A stretch of 64,000 bases of DNA from positions 1 to 64,000 of the forward strand of contig NZ_LGXZ01000008.1 in the NCBI RefSeq assembly GCF_001238295.1, written 5' to 3'. Positions 53,161 to 61,351 of the stretch are shown piece by piece. The translations under genes were made by a program, and so were the position numbers. This stretch comes from Ruegeria sp. 6PALISEP08. Lineage in GTDB: Bacteria > Pseudomonadota > Alphaproteobacteria > Rhodobacterales > Rhodobacteraceae. Position 1 is the stretch's first letter, and each line of letters begins with the position of its first letter. Under the pieces are notes generated by a model, which was not told where the DNA came from, searched no databases, and was given only the letters and a program-made list of their open reading frames with translations.

Positions 53161-54723
53161 TTAATGTCCCAGACCATGGGTATGGCCCCGCTCGATCTGC
53201 GATTCGTTCAGTTCTGTCTCAGCCTCTCTTCGGCGGCCTTCGCTAAGCTCAAGCTCTCGTTCAACTTCGCGTCCAGCGCGTTGTAGGTGGCCTCTTCGCT
53301 CAGCAAGCCACGCAACGCCTGCATTGACGCGATCTGCGAGCGTATGAGCAACGTCGCGCAACCCGCGATACCATCCAACTGGGCTAGCAGCCTCTTCGTC
53401 GAGCGTGCTTCCAAACCGCTCAATTCCGCGGCTGAGGTTTCGCAGGCCGTCACCAACCGCTCGACGCAAGCGAGCAAGTCGCGCTCCAAGGCTGTCAGGG
53501 GTGTCGTCATTCATTTCTCCTCGATCTTGATGCAGATAACCGGCGTACCCGCCATCGTGCAGGTCTTCAGCTCGGTCCTGTCGGGGTCCAGCGTCAGCCA
53601 GGTCTCTTCCCCCTGGTCGATCCGCGTCAGGCCCAGCTCTGCTATCTCCGCGCGCGTCAGCAGCACCGTCCAGAACCAGCTCGCGGCCATCATCGAGGCG
53701 ATCCCCGTCACGATCAGTCCCGAGATCAGCCAGGGCGAGATCGTCAGCCAGCGCCTGATCTGTTCGGTCCGCGTCTCGAACAAGCTCCTGTTCTGATTCA
53801 GGAAGTGGCGCGTATCGCTCTCGATGGTACGCCGCGCGTCGCTCGCAATGGCCGTCAAATCGGTCCTGAAGCTCTCCAGCTGGGAGGACATCGAGGCGGC
53901 GTAGTCCTGGCGTATCGTGTCCAGCTCCGCGTTCAGCTTCTCGCTCAGCCGGGTCGGCTTGCCAGTCTTCATGGAAAATCTCTCCTTTCAGGCGCCAGCG
54001 TTCGCCGGTCTCGGGGTCTTGCGCGGTCAGATAGGCCTTGCCGACGCGGGGCAGATCGAAGCCCGCATCGGCGAGGGCATCGAGCATGCTGGCGCGATCC
54101 TCGATCAGACCCATCGAAATCTGATCGAGGATCCACGCATGCAGCTCGTCGCGACCCTGGGCGCGGGTCGGGGCCTCGATGGTGTCACGCACCTCCTGCG
54201 CGCGCTCCATCTCCATCGGATCGGCCCAGCCATGGCGCTGATTCATCAGGTCGCGCAGGCTGTCATATGCGTCCTGGTAGCCCGGTGGGGCGATGTTCAG
54301 GCTGCGGCCACTGGTCAGCTCCAGGCGCGGGTTACAGAAGTGCAGCTCGACGCGGCTCTCGTGGCTATGGCGGACCCAGAGCATATCATATTGCTCGCCG
54401 TCCAGCCCGGCGAAGGCCAACTGCTCGAAGGCGTCCATGACCTCGGCCTGCTGCGTCTCGGTGGGGGCGTCTTCGGCGGCAAAGCTGATCACGCCCGCCC
54501 GGTAGGTCCACTGGTGGCGGCTGGCGTCGATCAGGGCCTCAGTGCGGGTTGGGTCACCGCGTAGCACCTCGGGCAACGGGTCGCGCGTCACCGTAAGCGG
54601 CTGGCCGTCGGCATCGCGGATCAGGTCGCGATTGCCGTCATAGGCCAGCACGCGCTCGGCCACGAGGTAGCCGACCGGCCCCGCGCCCGCGCCCTTGCCG
54701 TTGGGAAAGAACTTGATCAGCAC
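53161..54723 (-). CDS. Relaxase (MobA/VirD2-type mobilisation protein)
   Basis: The 520-residue protein starts from GTG at 54723, seven bases into the end of mobC. Its start IKFFPNGKGAGAG and later the box VRHSHESRVELHFCNPRL (the HxH-type metal motif, about residues 119-136) match plasmid relaxases, which nick oriT and pilot the strand. The latter third is charged and helical. Two other mob genes are nested in it in another frame. Confidence 0.88.
   Translation of the reverse strand: MLIKFFPNGKGAGAGPVGYLVAERVLAYDGNRDLIRDADGQPLTVTRDPLPEVLRGDPTRTEALIDASRHQWTYRAGVISFAAEDAPTETQQAEVMDAFEQLAFAGLDGEQYDMLWVRHSHESRVELHFCNPRLELTSGRSLNIAPPGYQDAYDSLRDLMNQRHGWADPMEMERAQEVRDTIEAPTRAQGRDELHAWILDQISMGLIEDRASMLDALADAGFDLPRVGKAYLTAQDPETGERWRLKGEIFHEDWQADPAEREAERGAGHDTPGLRRLDVLPAGELQDRFDGHCERRAAYHRERYAPLPESEQELVRDADRTDQALADDLALADLGTDRDGDRLDDGRELVLDGAADARGDSRAGPDADRPGGRDLADAGPRQDRAEDLHDGGYAGYLHQDRGEMNDDTPDSLGARLARLRRAVGDGLRNLSRGIERFGSTLDEEAASPVGWYRGLRDVAHTLADRVNAGVAWLAERRGHLQRAGREVERELELSEGRRREAETELNESQIERGHTHGLGH
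53208..53510 (-). CDS. Nested small mobilisation protein (MbeD-like position)
   Basis: This 100-residue, all-helical protein is encoded entirely inside the relaxase gene in another frame. The ATG at 53510 follows the stop of the upstream nested gene directly (TGA ATG), with GAGGAG before it. In ColE1-like plasmids MbeB and MbeD are nested inside MbeA in the same way. The similarity to MbeD is positional and in predicted helices, not in named motifs. Confidence 0.6.
   Translation of the reverse strand: MTTPLTALERDLLACVERLVTACETSAAELSGLEARSTKRLLAQLDGIAGCATLLIRSQIASMQALRGLLSEEATYNALDAKLNESLSLAKAAEERLRQN
53511..53972 (-). CDS. Nested membrane mobilisation protein (MbeB-like)
   Basis: The 153-residue protein is nested in the relaxase gene in another frame, with an ATG at 53972 behind a GAGAGA site. 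Residues 1-70 form a coiled-coil-like helix with charged residues. A membrane segment (SPWLISGLIVTGIASMMAASWFW) follows, then a small beta-rich tail. The same layout, helix-membrane-tail, is known for ColE1 MbeB. It probably assists relaxosome assembly. Confidence 0.7.
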   Translation of the reverse strand: MKTGKPTRLSEKLNAELDTIRQDYAASMSSQLESFRTDLTAIASDARRTIESDTRHFLNQNRSLFETRTEQIRRWLTISPWLISGLIVTGIASMMAASWFWTVLLTRAEIAELGLTRIDQGEETWLTLDPDRTELKTCTMAGTPVICIKIEEK

Positions 54724-55190
54724 CGCCGCGCCTCGTCGAGGAGCTGGGCAAGCTGGCGTTCGATCACCAACAGGCGGCGCGCAACCGTCAGGCTGTCGAG
54801 GTCGGTGCAACCCACCAGCATCGCCCGGTTCAGCCAACGCGCGATCTGGTTGAGGTTGCCGCCGATACGCCCCACGGCAAGCACCAGCGCCGGATCGACG
54901 CGCGGCACGGGCTTCCGACGGCGCGCCTCGGTCAGGCTGAGCGCCTCACGCAGGAGCGTTGCGGCGGGCAGGCCTGCGGCCTCGGCCTTGGCGCGCAGCT
55001 CGGCCTTCTCGGCCGCCGTGCATCGGAAGACGAAGGTCTCCGTCAGTGGCTCCTTTGCGCGGGCTTTTCCCGCGCCGGTGGGGTTCGAAGGGGAGGCTTG
55101 CCGCCCCTCGCAAGGTCCCGGGTCATCCGCGCCAGCGTATGACATGGGTCGCCTTGCTGTTTGCGCTTCGGTCGGATCGGTGGCGCTCAT
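54717..55190 (-). CDS. mobC: MobC-type mobilisation protein
   Basis: This 157-residue protein is a relaxosome accessory with a DNA-binding start (LTETFVFRCTAAEKAELRAKAEAAG) and the MobC box VGRIGGNLNQIARWLNRAM. MobC proteins help open DNA at oriT. It starts at 55190, overlapping the upstream gene by four bases, and its end overlaps the relaxase GTG start by seven. Confidence 0.88.
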   Translation of the reverse strand: MSATDPTEAQTARRPMSYAGADDPGPCEGRQASPSNPTGAGKARAKEPLTETFVFRCTAAEKAELRAKAEAAGLPAATLLREALSLTEARRRKPVPRVDPALVLAVGRIGGNLNQIARWLNRAMLVGCTDLDSLTVARRLLVIERQLAQLLDEARRC

Positions 55191-56041
55191 GATCCGAGGC
55201 CCGCCGCCTGTATTTGCGCCTGTGTCACCAGCTTCGCGGCCAGCAATGCGTCGACCTGGCCCGGGGAAATGTGACGGCACAGCGGGTGGCGGTCCGTGAC
55301 CCAGCCAGCCAAGCCTGCCAGCATCTCGGCCTGTTTCGCCTTCGTTTCTTCGCGGCTCTTGGCGATGTCCTCGACATAGGCCCGCCACCGCCCGGACTTG
55401 AACCAGTTGTCGGAGAAACAGACCTTCGACCGGGTGAACCCGGCGCTCTCGGTTGCGTAGGCCTTCACAGCCTGCAACAGTTCCTCGACCTCTGTCCCAT
55501 CATCCAAGGCCTCCCTGATCCGCCTGAGACAGTCCGCCTTCCCCCGCACCCGATCCGGTGGATAGGCCGCTAACACCTTCTCAGCCTCTTCATCCTCCGC
55601 CACCACGCGCTCGCGCGTAGGAGGTTTCAGGGTGGTTTTAGGATGGTTTGGGGGCCGCTGTGGCCCCGGTACCCCGGCCACTGTGGCCCCCGTTCCGGGT
55701 CCAGTCTGGACGGGGTCCACTGTGGCCCCCGTCTCGATATCGGGCTCGGCGGTCAGTTCCAGCGCCTCAACCATCGCCAGGTCGATCCGGTACACGACCG
55801 TGAAACCGTTCTTGCACCCGCGCGCGCCGGTCTCGACCAGGATGCCTTCCTTCAGGAAGTCCCGGATCGTCCGTTTCACCGTGCTCTCCCCCAGCTCGGT
55901 GTGCCGCTGGATCGTTCCCTTGGAGCACCAGATACCCGACCCATCGTCGCTCGCCTTGTCGGCCAGGAACATGATGATCTGCTTACGCGTGGCGCTTCCG
56001 AATTTCCGCTCGGCACACGCGTTTGCCACCCGCCAGCTCAT
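55187..56041 (-). CDS. Helix-turn-helix protein, plasmid replication/initiation type
   Basis: This 284-residue protein has an N-terminal winged helix-turn-helix (about residues 15-85; WCSKGTIQRHTELGESTVKRTIRDFLKEG) as in helix-turn-helix_36 proteins of plasmids. The C-terminal half is charged. The linker is Pro/Thr-rich. It starts the minus-strand mob block. It may control or start element replication; this is inferred. Confidence 0.65.
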   Translation of the reverse strand: MSWRVANACAERKFGSATRKQIIMFLADKASDDGSGIWCSKGTIQRHTELGESTVKRTIRDFLKEGILVETGARGCKNGFTVVYRIDLAMVEALELTAEPDIETGATVDPVQTGPGTGATVAGVPGPQRPPNHPKTTLKPPTRERVVAEDEEAEKVLAAYPPDRVRGKADCLRRIREALDDGTEVEELLQAVKAYATESAGFTRSKVCFSDNWFKSGRWRAYVEDIAKSREETKAKQAEMLAGLAGWVTDRHPLCRHISPGQVDALLAAKLVTQAQIQAAGLGS

Positions 56042-56196
56042 CGGACCGCCCCAAAAGGCGCACGGACGTGCGAATTTTGTACAGGATTTGTACGAGAATT
56101 CCGCCGTTTCGGCAGAATTCGATGCGAAAGCTCACGGGACTTTCTGCAAGCTTCTGCACAACGCCCTGTAAATAAGCCATATTTTTCAGGTGTTTT

Positions 56197-56273
56197 TGGT
56201 GACCCCGGCAGGATTCGAACCTGCAACCTGCCCCTTAGGAGGGGGCTGCTCTATCCAGTTGAGCCACGGGGCC
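56197..56273 (-). tRNA. tRNA-Arg (anticodon CCT), island integration site
   Basis: The minus strand gives a 77-nt tRNA, GGCCCCGTGGCTCAACTGGA to an encoded CCA. The anticodon loop is CTCCTAA with anticodon CCT. Its 3' half (56201-56243) is one copy of the island repeat, so the tRNA is intact after integration. Confidence 0.95.
56201..56243. repeat. attR: 43-bp direct repeat in tRNA-Arg
   Basis: Identical to attL at 40370-40412. Left of it the sequence is island DNA, right of it is the remaining tRNA gene and then the chromosome. Integration here kept the tRNA whole by restoring its 3' end. Confidence 0.93.
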
Positions 56274-56388
56274 GCGCTGCGCCTTCTGTAACCGGGATTT
56301 TTCGGGTTGTCATCGCCTTTGCACAATTGTTGTACACCCCGACCTGTTCACGCTACCATCGGGCAAAACAACAACGCAGGTGCCTCCC

Positions 56389-57414
56389 GTGAACAGTGAA
56401 ACCAAACGCCCGCTTACCCTTCGCGATGTGTCCGAGGCTTCTGGAGTATCCGAAATGACGGTAAGCCGGGTTTTGCGGAATCGGGGGGATGTGTCAGACG
56501 CCACCCGCACCCGCGTTCTGGCCGCCGCCAAAGAGCTTGGCTATGTCCCCAACAAGATCGCCGGCGCGCTGGCGTCCAGCCGGGTCAATCTGGTCGCTGT
56601 GATCATCCCGTCGCTTTCAAACATGGTGTTCCCCGAGGTGATGACCGGCATCAATCAGGTGCTTGAAGATACTGAGCTGCAGCCTGTGGTTGGCGTCACC
56701 GATTACCTGCCTGAGAAAGAGGAAAAGGTGCTTTACGAGATGCTCTCGTGGCGGCCGTCAGGCGTGATCATTGCAGGGCTGGAACATACCGAAGCCGCGC
56801 GCGCCATGCTGGATTCGGCAGGCATTCCAGTGGTTGAGATCATGGACACCGACGGCAAACCTGTGGATGCGATGGTAGGTATCTCGCACCGCCGCGCCGG
56901 GCGCGAAATGGCGCAGGCGATCCTGAAGGCCGGGTATCAGCATATCGGCTTCATGGGCACCAAAATGCCGCTGGATCACCGCGCACGCAAAAGGTTCGAG
57001 GGTTTCACCGAAGTACTGGGCAAACACGGGATTGAGATCGAAGACCGCGAGTTCTATTCCGGTGGGTCGGCCTTGGCGAAGGGTCGCGAAATGACACAGG
57101 CCATGCTGGAGCGTTCTCCTGATCTGGATTTCCTGTATTATTCCAATGACATGATCGGTGCGGGTGGCTTGTTGTACCTTCTGGAGCAGGGTATCGACAT
57201 TCCGGGTCAAATCGGCTTGGCCGGGTTCAACAATGTCGAACTGTTGCAGGGCCTGCCACGCAAACTTGCAACGATGGATGCCTGCCGTCTCGACATTGGT
57301 CGTCAGGCAGCCCAGATCATTGCCGAGCGCCTGAAAGATCCCGATTCTGAGATTGAAACGCGCGTGACGCTGACCCCCAAGATCAGCTTTGGCGACACCC
57401 TGAAACGGCGATGA
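56389..57414 (+). CDS. LacI-family transcriptional regulator
   Basis: The 341-residue protein has the LacI helix-turn-helix LTLRDVSEASGVSEMTVSRVLRNRGDVSDATRTRV at the N terminus and a periplasmic-binding-like sugar domain after it. The GTG at 56389 is chosen because AGG lies eight bases upstream; GTG at 56380 is the alternative. It most resembles gluconate-type repressors in overall layout, but a ligand cannot be named. Its ATG partner gene overlaps its stop by four bases. Confidence 0.88.
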   Translation: MNSETKRPLTLRDVSEASGVSEMTVSRVLRNRGDVSDATRTRVLAAAKELGYVPNKIAGALASSRVNLVAVIIPSLSNMVFPEVMTGINQVLEDTELQPVVGVTDYLPEKEEKVLYEMLSWRPSGVIIAGLEHTEAARAMLDSAGIPVVEIMDTDGKPVDAMVGISHRRAGREMAQAILKAGYQHIGFMGTKMPLDHRARKRFEGFTEVLGKHGIEIEDREFYSGGSALAKGREMTQAMLERSPDLDFLYYSNDMIGAGGLLYLLEQGIDIPGQIGLAGFNNVELLQGLPRKLATMDACRLDIGRQAAQIIAERLKDPDSEIETRVTLTPKISFGDTLKRR

Positions 57415-58631
57415 CGGCAACCCTAAAACGGCTCGACAACCAAACAGCGCGGGCCTTTTTCATGGACCGCCATGCGCTGGCGGAACAGCCTTCGGGTGAG
57501 GCCAAAGGCAGTGCGCTGCTGGATCTGATTCAGCGGTTGGGGTTTGTGCAACTCGACAGCATCAACACGGTCGCCCGTGCGCATGACCTGATCCTGTTTT
57601 CGCGCAAGCCCAGCTATCGCAGCGAAAACCTCAAAAGGCTCTATGAAAGGGAAAAAGAACTGTTCGAGCATTGGACGCATGATGCGGCCGTGATCCCGAT
57701 GGAGTTCTACCCGCACTGGCATCTGCGCTTTCAGCGCGATGCGGATCTGCTGAAAGCGCGGTGGAAGAACTGGCGACGGGACGGGTTCGAGCAGCAGTTT
57801 GAAACGGTGTTACAGCACATCCGCGACAACGGCCCGGTGTCCTCCTCGGATGTGGGCAAGGATGAAAAGAAGGGCTCGGGCGGATGGTGGGATTGGCACC
57901 CCTCAAAAACCGCCCTGGAGTTTTTGTGGCGTTCCGGGGCTCTTACTGTTGTCGGCCGTGACGGATTCCAGAAACGCTACGATCTGACCGAGCGGGTCAT
58001 TGAAACCCAGCTTTGTCCGGGAAACTTGCAGTGCGACGCAGAGGCGACCGCGGATTGGCTGTGCAACGCGGCCCTAGACCGGCTTGGATTTGCAACCTCG
58101 GGTGAGTTGGCTGCGTTCTGGGACACGGTCAGCGCCGGTGAAGCCAAAGACTGGTGCGCGACGGCATTGGATAGGGGCGACATCGAAGAGATTGAGATCA
58201 CCTGTGCGGATGGACGCATCCGAAAGGTCTTTGCCCGCCCAGACTTGGTGGACAAGAAAGCCAACCTGTCCCAGCCGCCGGGGCGTATCCGCGTGCTCAG
58301 CCCGTTTGACCCCATGTTGCGCGACCGCAACCGGGCTGAGCGGTTGTTTGGCTTTCACTATCGCATTGAGGTCTTCGTGCCGGAGGCCAAGCGCAGCTAT
58401 GGCTACTATGTGTTTCCGCTGCTCGAAGGTGATCGTTTGATTGGCCGGATCGACATGAAAGCGCATCGTGATCGCGACGTGTTACGAGTCAAAGCCCTGT
58501 GGCCCGAACACAGAGTGCGCTGGTCCGACGCCCGCACCCGACGCCTGAACGCCGAGTTGGACCGGGTGCGTCGACTGGCAGGCGTGACACATGTCGAGTT
58601 TGCCAAAGATTGGCTGAAAGATCCTAAATAG
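57411..58631 (+). CDS. YcaQ-family winged-helix DNA glycosylase
   Basis: The 406-residue protein belongs to the crosslink-repair DNA glycosylase YcaQ family. It carries the family core LGFVQLDSINTVARAHDLILFSR (residues about 43-65), WTHDAAVIP, and the later SPFDPMLRDRNRAERLFGF. YcaQ/AlkX enzymes open DNA interstrand crosslinks. It overlaps the LacI gene by four bases. Confidence 0.85.
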   Translation: MTATLKRLDNQTARAFFMDRHALAEQPSGEAKGSALLDLIQRLGFVQLDSINTVARAHDLILFSRKPSYRSENLKRLYEREKELFEHWTHDAAVIPMEFYPHWHLRFQRDADLLKARWKNWRRDGFEQQFETVLQHIRDNGPVSSSDVGKDEKKGSGGWWDWHPSKTALEFLWRSGALTVVGRDGFQKRYDLTERVIETQLCPGNLQCDAEATADWLCNAALDRLGFATSGELAAFWDTVSAGEAKDWCATALDRGDIEEIEITCADGRIRKVFARPDLVDKKANLSQPPGRIRVLSPFDPMLRDRNRAERLFGFHYRIEVFVPEAKRSYGYYVFPLLEGDRLIGRIDMKAHRDRDVLRVKALWPEHRVRWSDARTRRLNAELDRVRRLAGVTHVEFAKDWLKDPK

Positions 58632-59333
58632 GGTCAATACTGCATCCGTGAGCGTCAGTTGAATTGGTGTGAGTCCGTCAATCTCACCGCTCAGAACATC
58701 CCCCGCCACAACCGGCCCAACACCCGCGGAGGTTCCGGTCAGGATCAGATCGCAGGGGCGTAAATGACAAAAGCCGGACAGATGACAGATGACTTCGTCA
58801 ATCTTCCAGATCAACTCCTCAAGCGTCGCGTCCTGCCGTATCTCATCAGTGACGCGCAGACGGATATGCTTGCCCTCGTCCGGGGACCAATCTTCTGCCC
58901 GGGTGAGCGGAGCAAATACAGCACCGTTTTCGACATCCTTGCCCAGATTCCAGGGCCTCTGCTTGTTCCGCTCTCGGATCTGCAAGTCGCGCCGGGTCAT
59001 ATCAAGAGCACAGCCATACGCATAGACCGCGTCCCAAGCCTGCTCAGGGTTGGCGCGGAACACCGGTTTTCCAATCGCCAGTGCCAATTCCATTTCATGA
59101 TGATAGTTCTCGGTCCCGGCAGGGTACGGAACCGTTGCCCCGGACAGAACCGCATTTGCGGCGGACTTGGTGAAATAGAACGATGCTTCGCGGTCTACCT
59201 CATTCCCCATCTCGGCCGCATGGGCCGCGTAGTTTCGGCCAACGCAAAAAATGCGACCAACGGGATACTCTGCCGGGATACCGACAACAGGAATAGTGAT
59301 GGGGTCTGGAAGGGAAAACAGACTGTTTTACAT
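58482..59333 (-). pseudogene. Fumarylacetoacetate-hydrolase-family gene, likely inactivated
   Basis: The in-frame ATG at 59333, behind AGAGAG, is followed at once by TAA. The next codons read on in family sequence (LPDPITIPVVGIPAEYPVG, then RIFCVGRNYAAHAAEMGNEV, ENYHHEMELALAIGKP, LILTGTSAGVGPVVAGDVL). So codon 2 looks like a CAA-to-TAA change in a real gene. The normal C-terminal end should fall near SGEIDGLTPIQLTLTDA, but no stop is found and the frame runs 150 bases into the ycaQ 3' end. A short product from the internal ATG at 59210 would lack the CVGRNYAAH active-site start. Confidence 0.7.
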
Positions 59334-59922
59334 AGTGCTCTCTGACTATTTTACTGGTTCATCTTACGACCGCTGGCCCGATCAGCAATACCGGAAAACA
59401 CGCCAGATTTCGCCAAAGCTTTGGCGGCGTTTCAGCGCGAACCCGCCCAATTCCGATGTGCAGTGCAATGTCCGTTTCAAAGCAAATTCACTTCCGCCTT
59501 TATGGCTTCGTCAGAGGAAGAACAAACGCGACTTGGCTCAGGCATAAGTTGAGCTATGTCATTAGATACGTGATGTTGCAGCCGACAACACGGCCTCAGT
59601 GAAGCCAAATGCAGACACTTGGTCAATGAACCCGCCGAGGTGACTTCAGGGCCCCACTTGCAAACGATCCATCGGTCGGCACTTGGCAACATCTATTTCG
59701 GAGAGCAAAGGCATGAGCCCGCCCCCCGGGAAATATGCCTTGTTTAGAGTCTGTTTTGACTCGGCACACACTCCGAAGCGCAGGTCGGACCGTCAGGCTA
59801 CACGTGACGCAACCGGCCTCGGGCCAGGCACATGATCCAGTACGAGTCTGGCCGCCCCGTCGGAGAATCCCCCTAAACTCTCCGGCGGGGTCCCTGAAGT
59901 GCGAATTCACTAAAACCGTGGA
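59334..59922. other. Gene-poor interval, 590 bp
   Basis: No frame here has both a ribosome site and a recognisable family. Several stop codons break all frames and the text looks like worn intergenic DNA. It separates the damaged hydrolase gene from the MarR gene. I see no tRNA, repeat or insertion-sequence ends. Confidence 0.5.
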
Positions 59923-60357
59923 TCAGGCTTCGAGATCTTTCAGGTCATTGAGAAGATCCAGCAAAAGCTCGTGCTTTTCCGGACCAAGCTGGGACCGAAT
60001 GCGTTCTGCCTGGGCGATACTTGCAGACAGATTGGCTCGAATGATCTGGGTACCGCTTGCGGTGACCTCGACAATCTGACGACGACGATCTGCCGGGTGG
60101 CACCGCCGCGAGATCAAACCGCGTTGTTCCAGTTTCTGCAATATGCGCGTCAGGCTGGGCAGCAACAGGCAGGCACGATCAGAGATATGTGTCGGCTCTT
60201 GTGGACCTTCCTCGTTCAGTACCCGCAAAACGCGCCATTGTTGTTCGGTGACACCGGCGTCAGCCAGCATTGCACGAATGGGTCCCATAACCTTTTCCCG
60301 CGCCCGCAACAGCGCAATGGGCAAAGATCGCGACGTCAGAGGAAGATCGTCGGTCAT
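59923..60357 (-). CDS. MarR-family regulator (HpaR-like)
   Basis: This 144-residue winged-helix protein starts at the ATG at 60357; the ORF extension upstream lacks support. It matches MarR layout: GVTEQQWRVLRVLNEEG, LLLPSLTRILQKLEQRGLI, RRCHPADRRRQIVEVT. The HpaR-type sequence and position across from an HpcH/HpaI aldolase gene suggest control of aromatic acid (homoprotocatechuate) catabolism. Confidence 0.85.
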   Translation of the reverse strand: MTDDLPLTSRSLPIALLRAREKVMGPIRAMLADAGVTEQQWRVLRVLNEEGPQEPTHISDRACLLLPSLTRILQKLEQRGLISRRCHPADRRRQIVEVTASGTQIIRANLSASIAQAERIRSQLGPEKHELLLDLLNDLKDLEA

Positions 60358-60576
60358 AGGAAAATTATCACTGAAATTCAGGTTTTTCGCAAGCGAGCCT
60401 CTCTTCCGATCAAAGTTCCCGAACACTTTTACCCGCAGGCTTTGCCGCAACATCAATAAAACCAATTAGAAAGCTGCGCCTTCAGGCTGGACAATTCACC
60501 ACCATCAAAGAAGATGCAGAGGAGGCCAGGCATGAGGTCTTTGCACACAATATCTTACGCAACAAAGGGAGATCAG

Positions 60577-61347
60577 ATGGCTGCCCCGGAAAACCCCTTC
60601 AAGACGGCTCTAAAAACGGGAAAAACACAGATTGGGTGCTGGATGAGCTTTGCAGAACCCATAACGGCCGAAATCATGGGCACAGCCGGTTTCGATTGGC
60701 TGGTGATAGATGTGGAACATGCCCCCAATGACATCCGCTCAATCCGGGATCAGCTTGTGGCCTTGGCAGCCAGCCCGTCGCATCCGGTGGTTCGGCTTCC
60801 GGTTGGCGAGACCTGGCTGATCAAGATGGTATTGGATGCAGGCGCTCAGACCGTGCTGGTTCCGATTGTGGAAAGCGCGGAACAGGCGCGGGAACTGGTC
60901 CGCGCCTGTCGCTATCCTCCGACCGGCGCGCGCGGCGTGGGCGCGATGGCGTCAAGGGCCACGATGTATGGATCGGTCGAGGAGTACATCCAAACGGCGG
61001 ATCAGGAAATCTGCCTGTTGCTGCAAGTTGAAACCCGCGCCGGATTGGCTGCCCTGGATGATATATTGCAGGTCGAGGGCGTGGATGGTGTGTTCATCGG
61101 CCCCGCCGATCTGTCGACCGACATGGGCTATCAGGGCAACAGCGCCGCCCCCGAGATGCGCGAGGTGATCGCTGACGCGCTGGCGCGGATCAAGGCATCC
61201 GATAAAGCGGCTGGCATCCTCGCTGTCAATGATGAAGCCCGACAGGCTTATCTGGACATGGGTGCGCAATTCCTGGCCGTTGGAATCGACGTTATGCTGT
61301 TGGCGCAATCGGCGCGATCACTGGTTGCGCGGTGGAAGGCGTCATGA
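60577..61347 (+). CDS. hpcH: HpcH/HpaI-family aldolase
   Basis: This 256-residue class II aldolase starts at the ATG at 60577, behind AAGGGA. Features: GCWMSFAEPITAEIMGTAGF, WLVIDVEHAPND, and the metal and phosphate-binding VFIGPADLSTDMGY near the end. HpaI cleaves 4-hydroxy-2-oxoheptane-1,7-dioate in the homoprotocatechuate pathway; close relatives act on other 2-oxo acids. No other genes of that pathway are in the window. Divergent from the MarR gene. Confidence 0.85.
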   Translation: MAAPENPFKTALKTGKTQIGCWMSFAEPITAEIMGTAGFDWLVIDVEHAPNDIRSIRDQLVALAASPSHPVVRLPVGETWLIKMVLDAGAQTVLVPIVESAEQARELVRACRYPPTGARGVGAMASRATMYGSVEEYIQTADQEICLLLQVETRAGLAALDDILQVEGVDGVFIGPADLSTDMGYQGNSAAPEMREVIADALARIKASDKAAGILAVNDEARQAYLDMGAQFLAVGIDVMLLAQSARSLVARWKAS

Positions 61348-61351
61348 CCCG

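Larger units (their letters stand above)
40370..56243. mobile_element. Integrative mobilisable defence island in tRNA-Arg(CCT)
   Basis: The element is 15.9 kb including both repeats. It lies between matching 43-bp repeats and contains int and xis-like genes at one end. In the middle are Xre control, a DNA-modification and restriction block, an extra nuclease and an Xre-Fic pair. At the other end are a relaxase, MobC and replication-type genes. The presence of a relaxase set but no conjugation machinery points to a mobilisable element that borrows a helper. Its genes are on both strands. Confidence 0.9.

Noticed and set aside
59623-59910. 95-residue minus-strand frame in the gene-poor interval
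   Set aside because: No ribosome site, no known domain, and low coding character; it could be a relic but cannot be supported.
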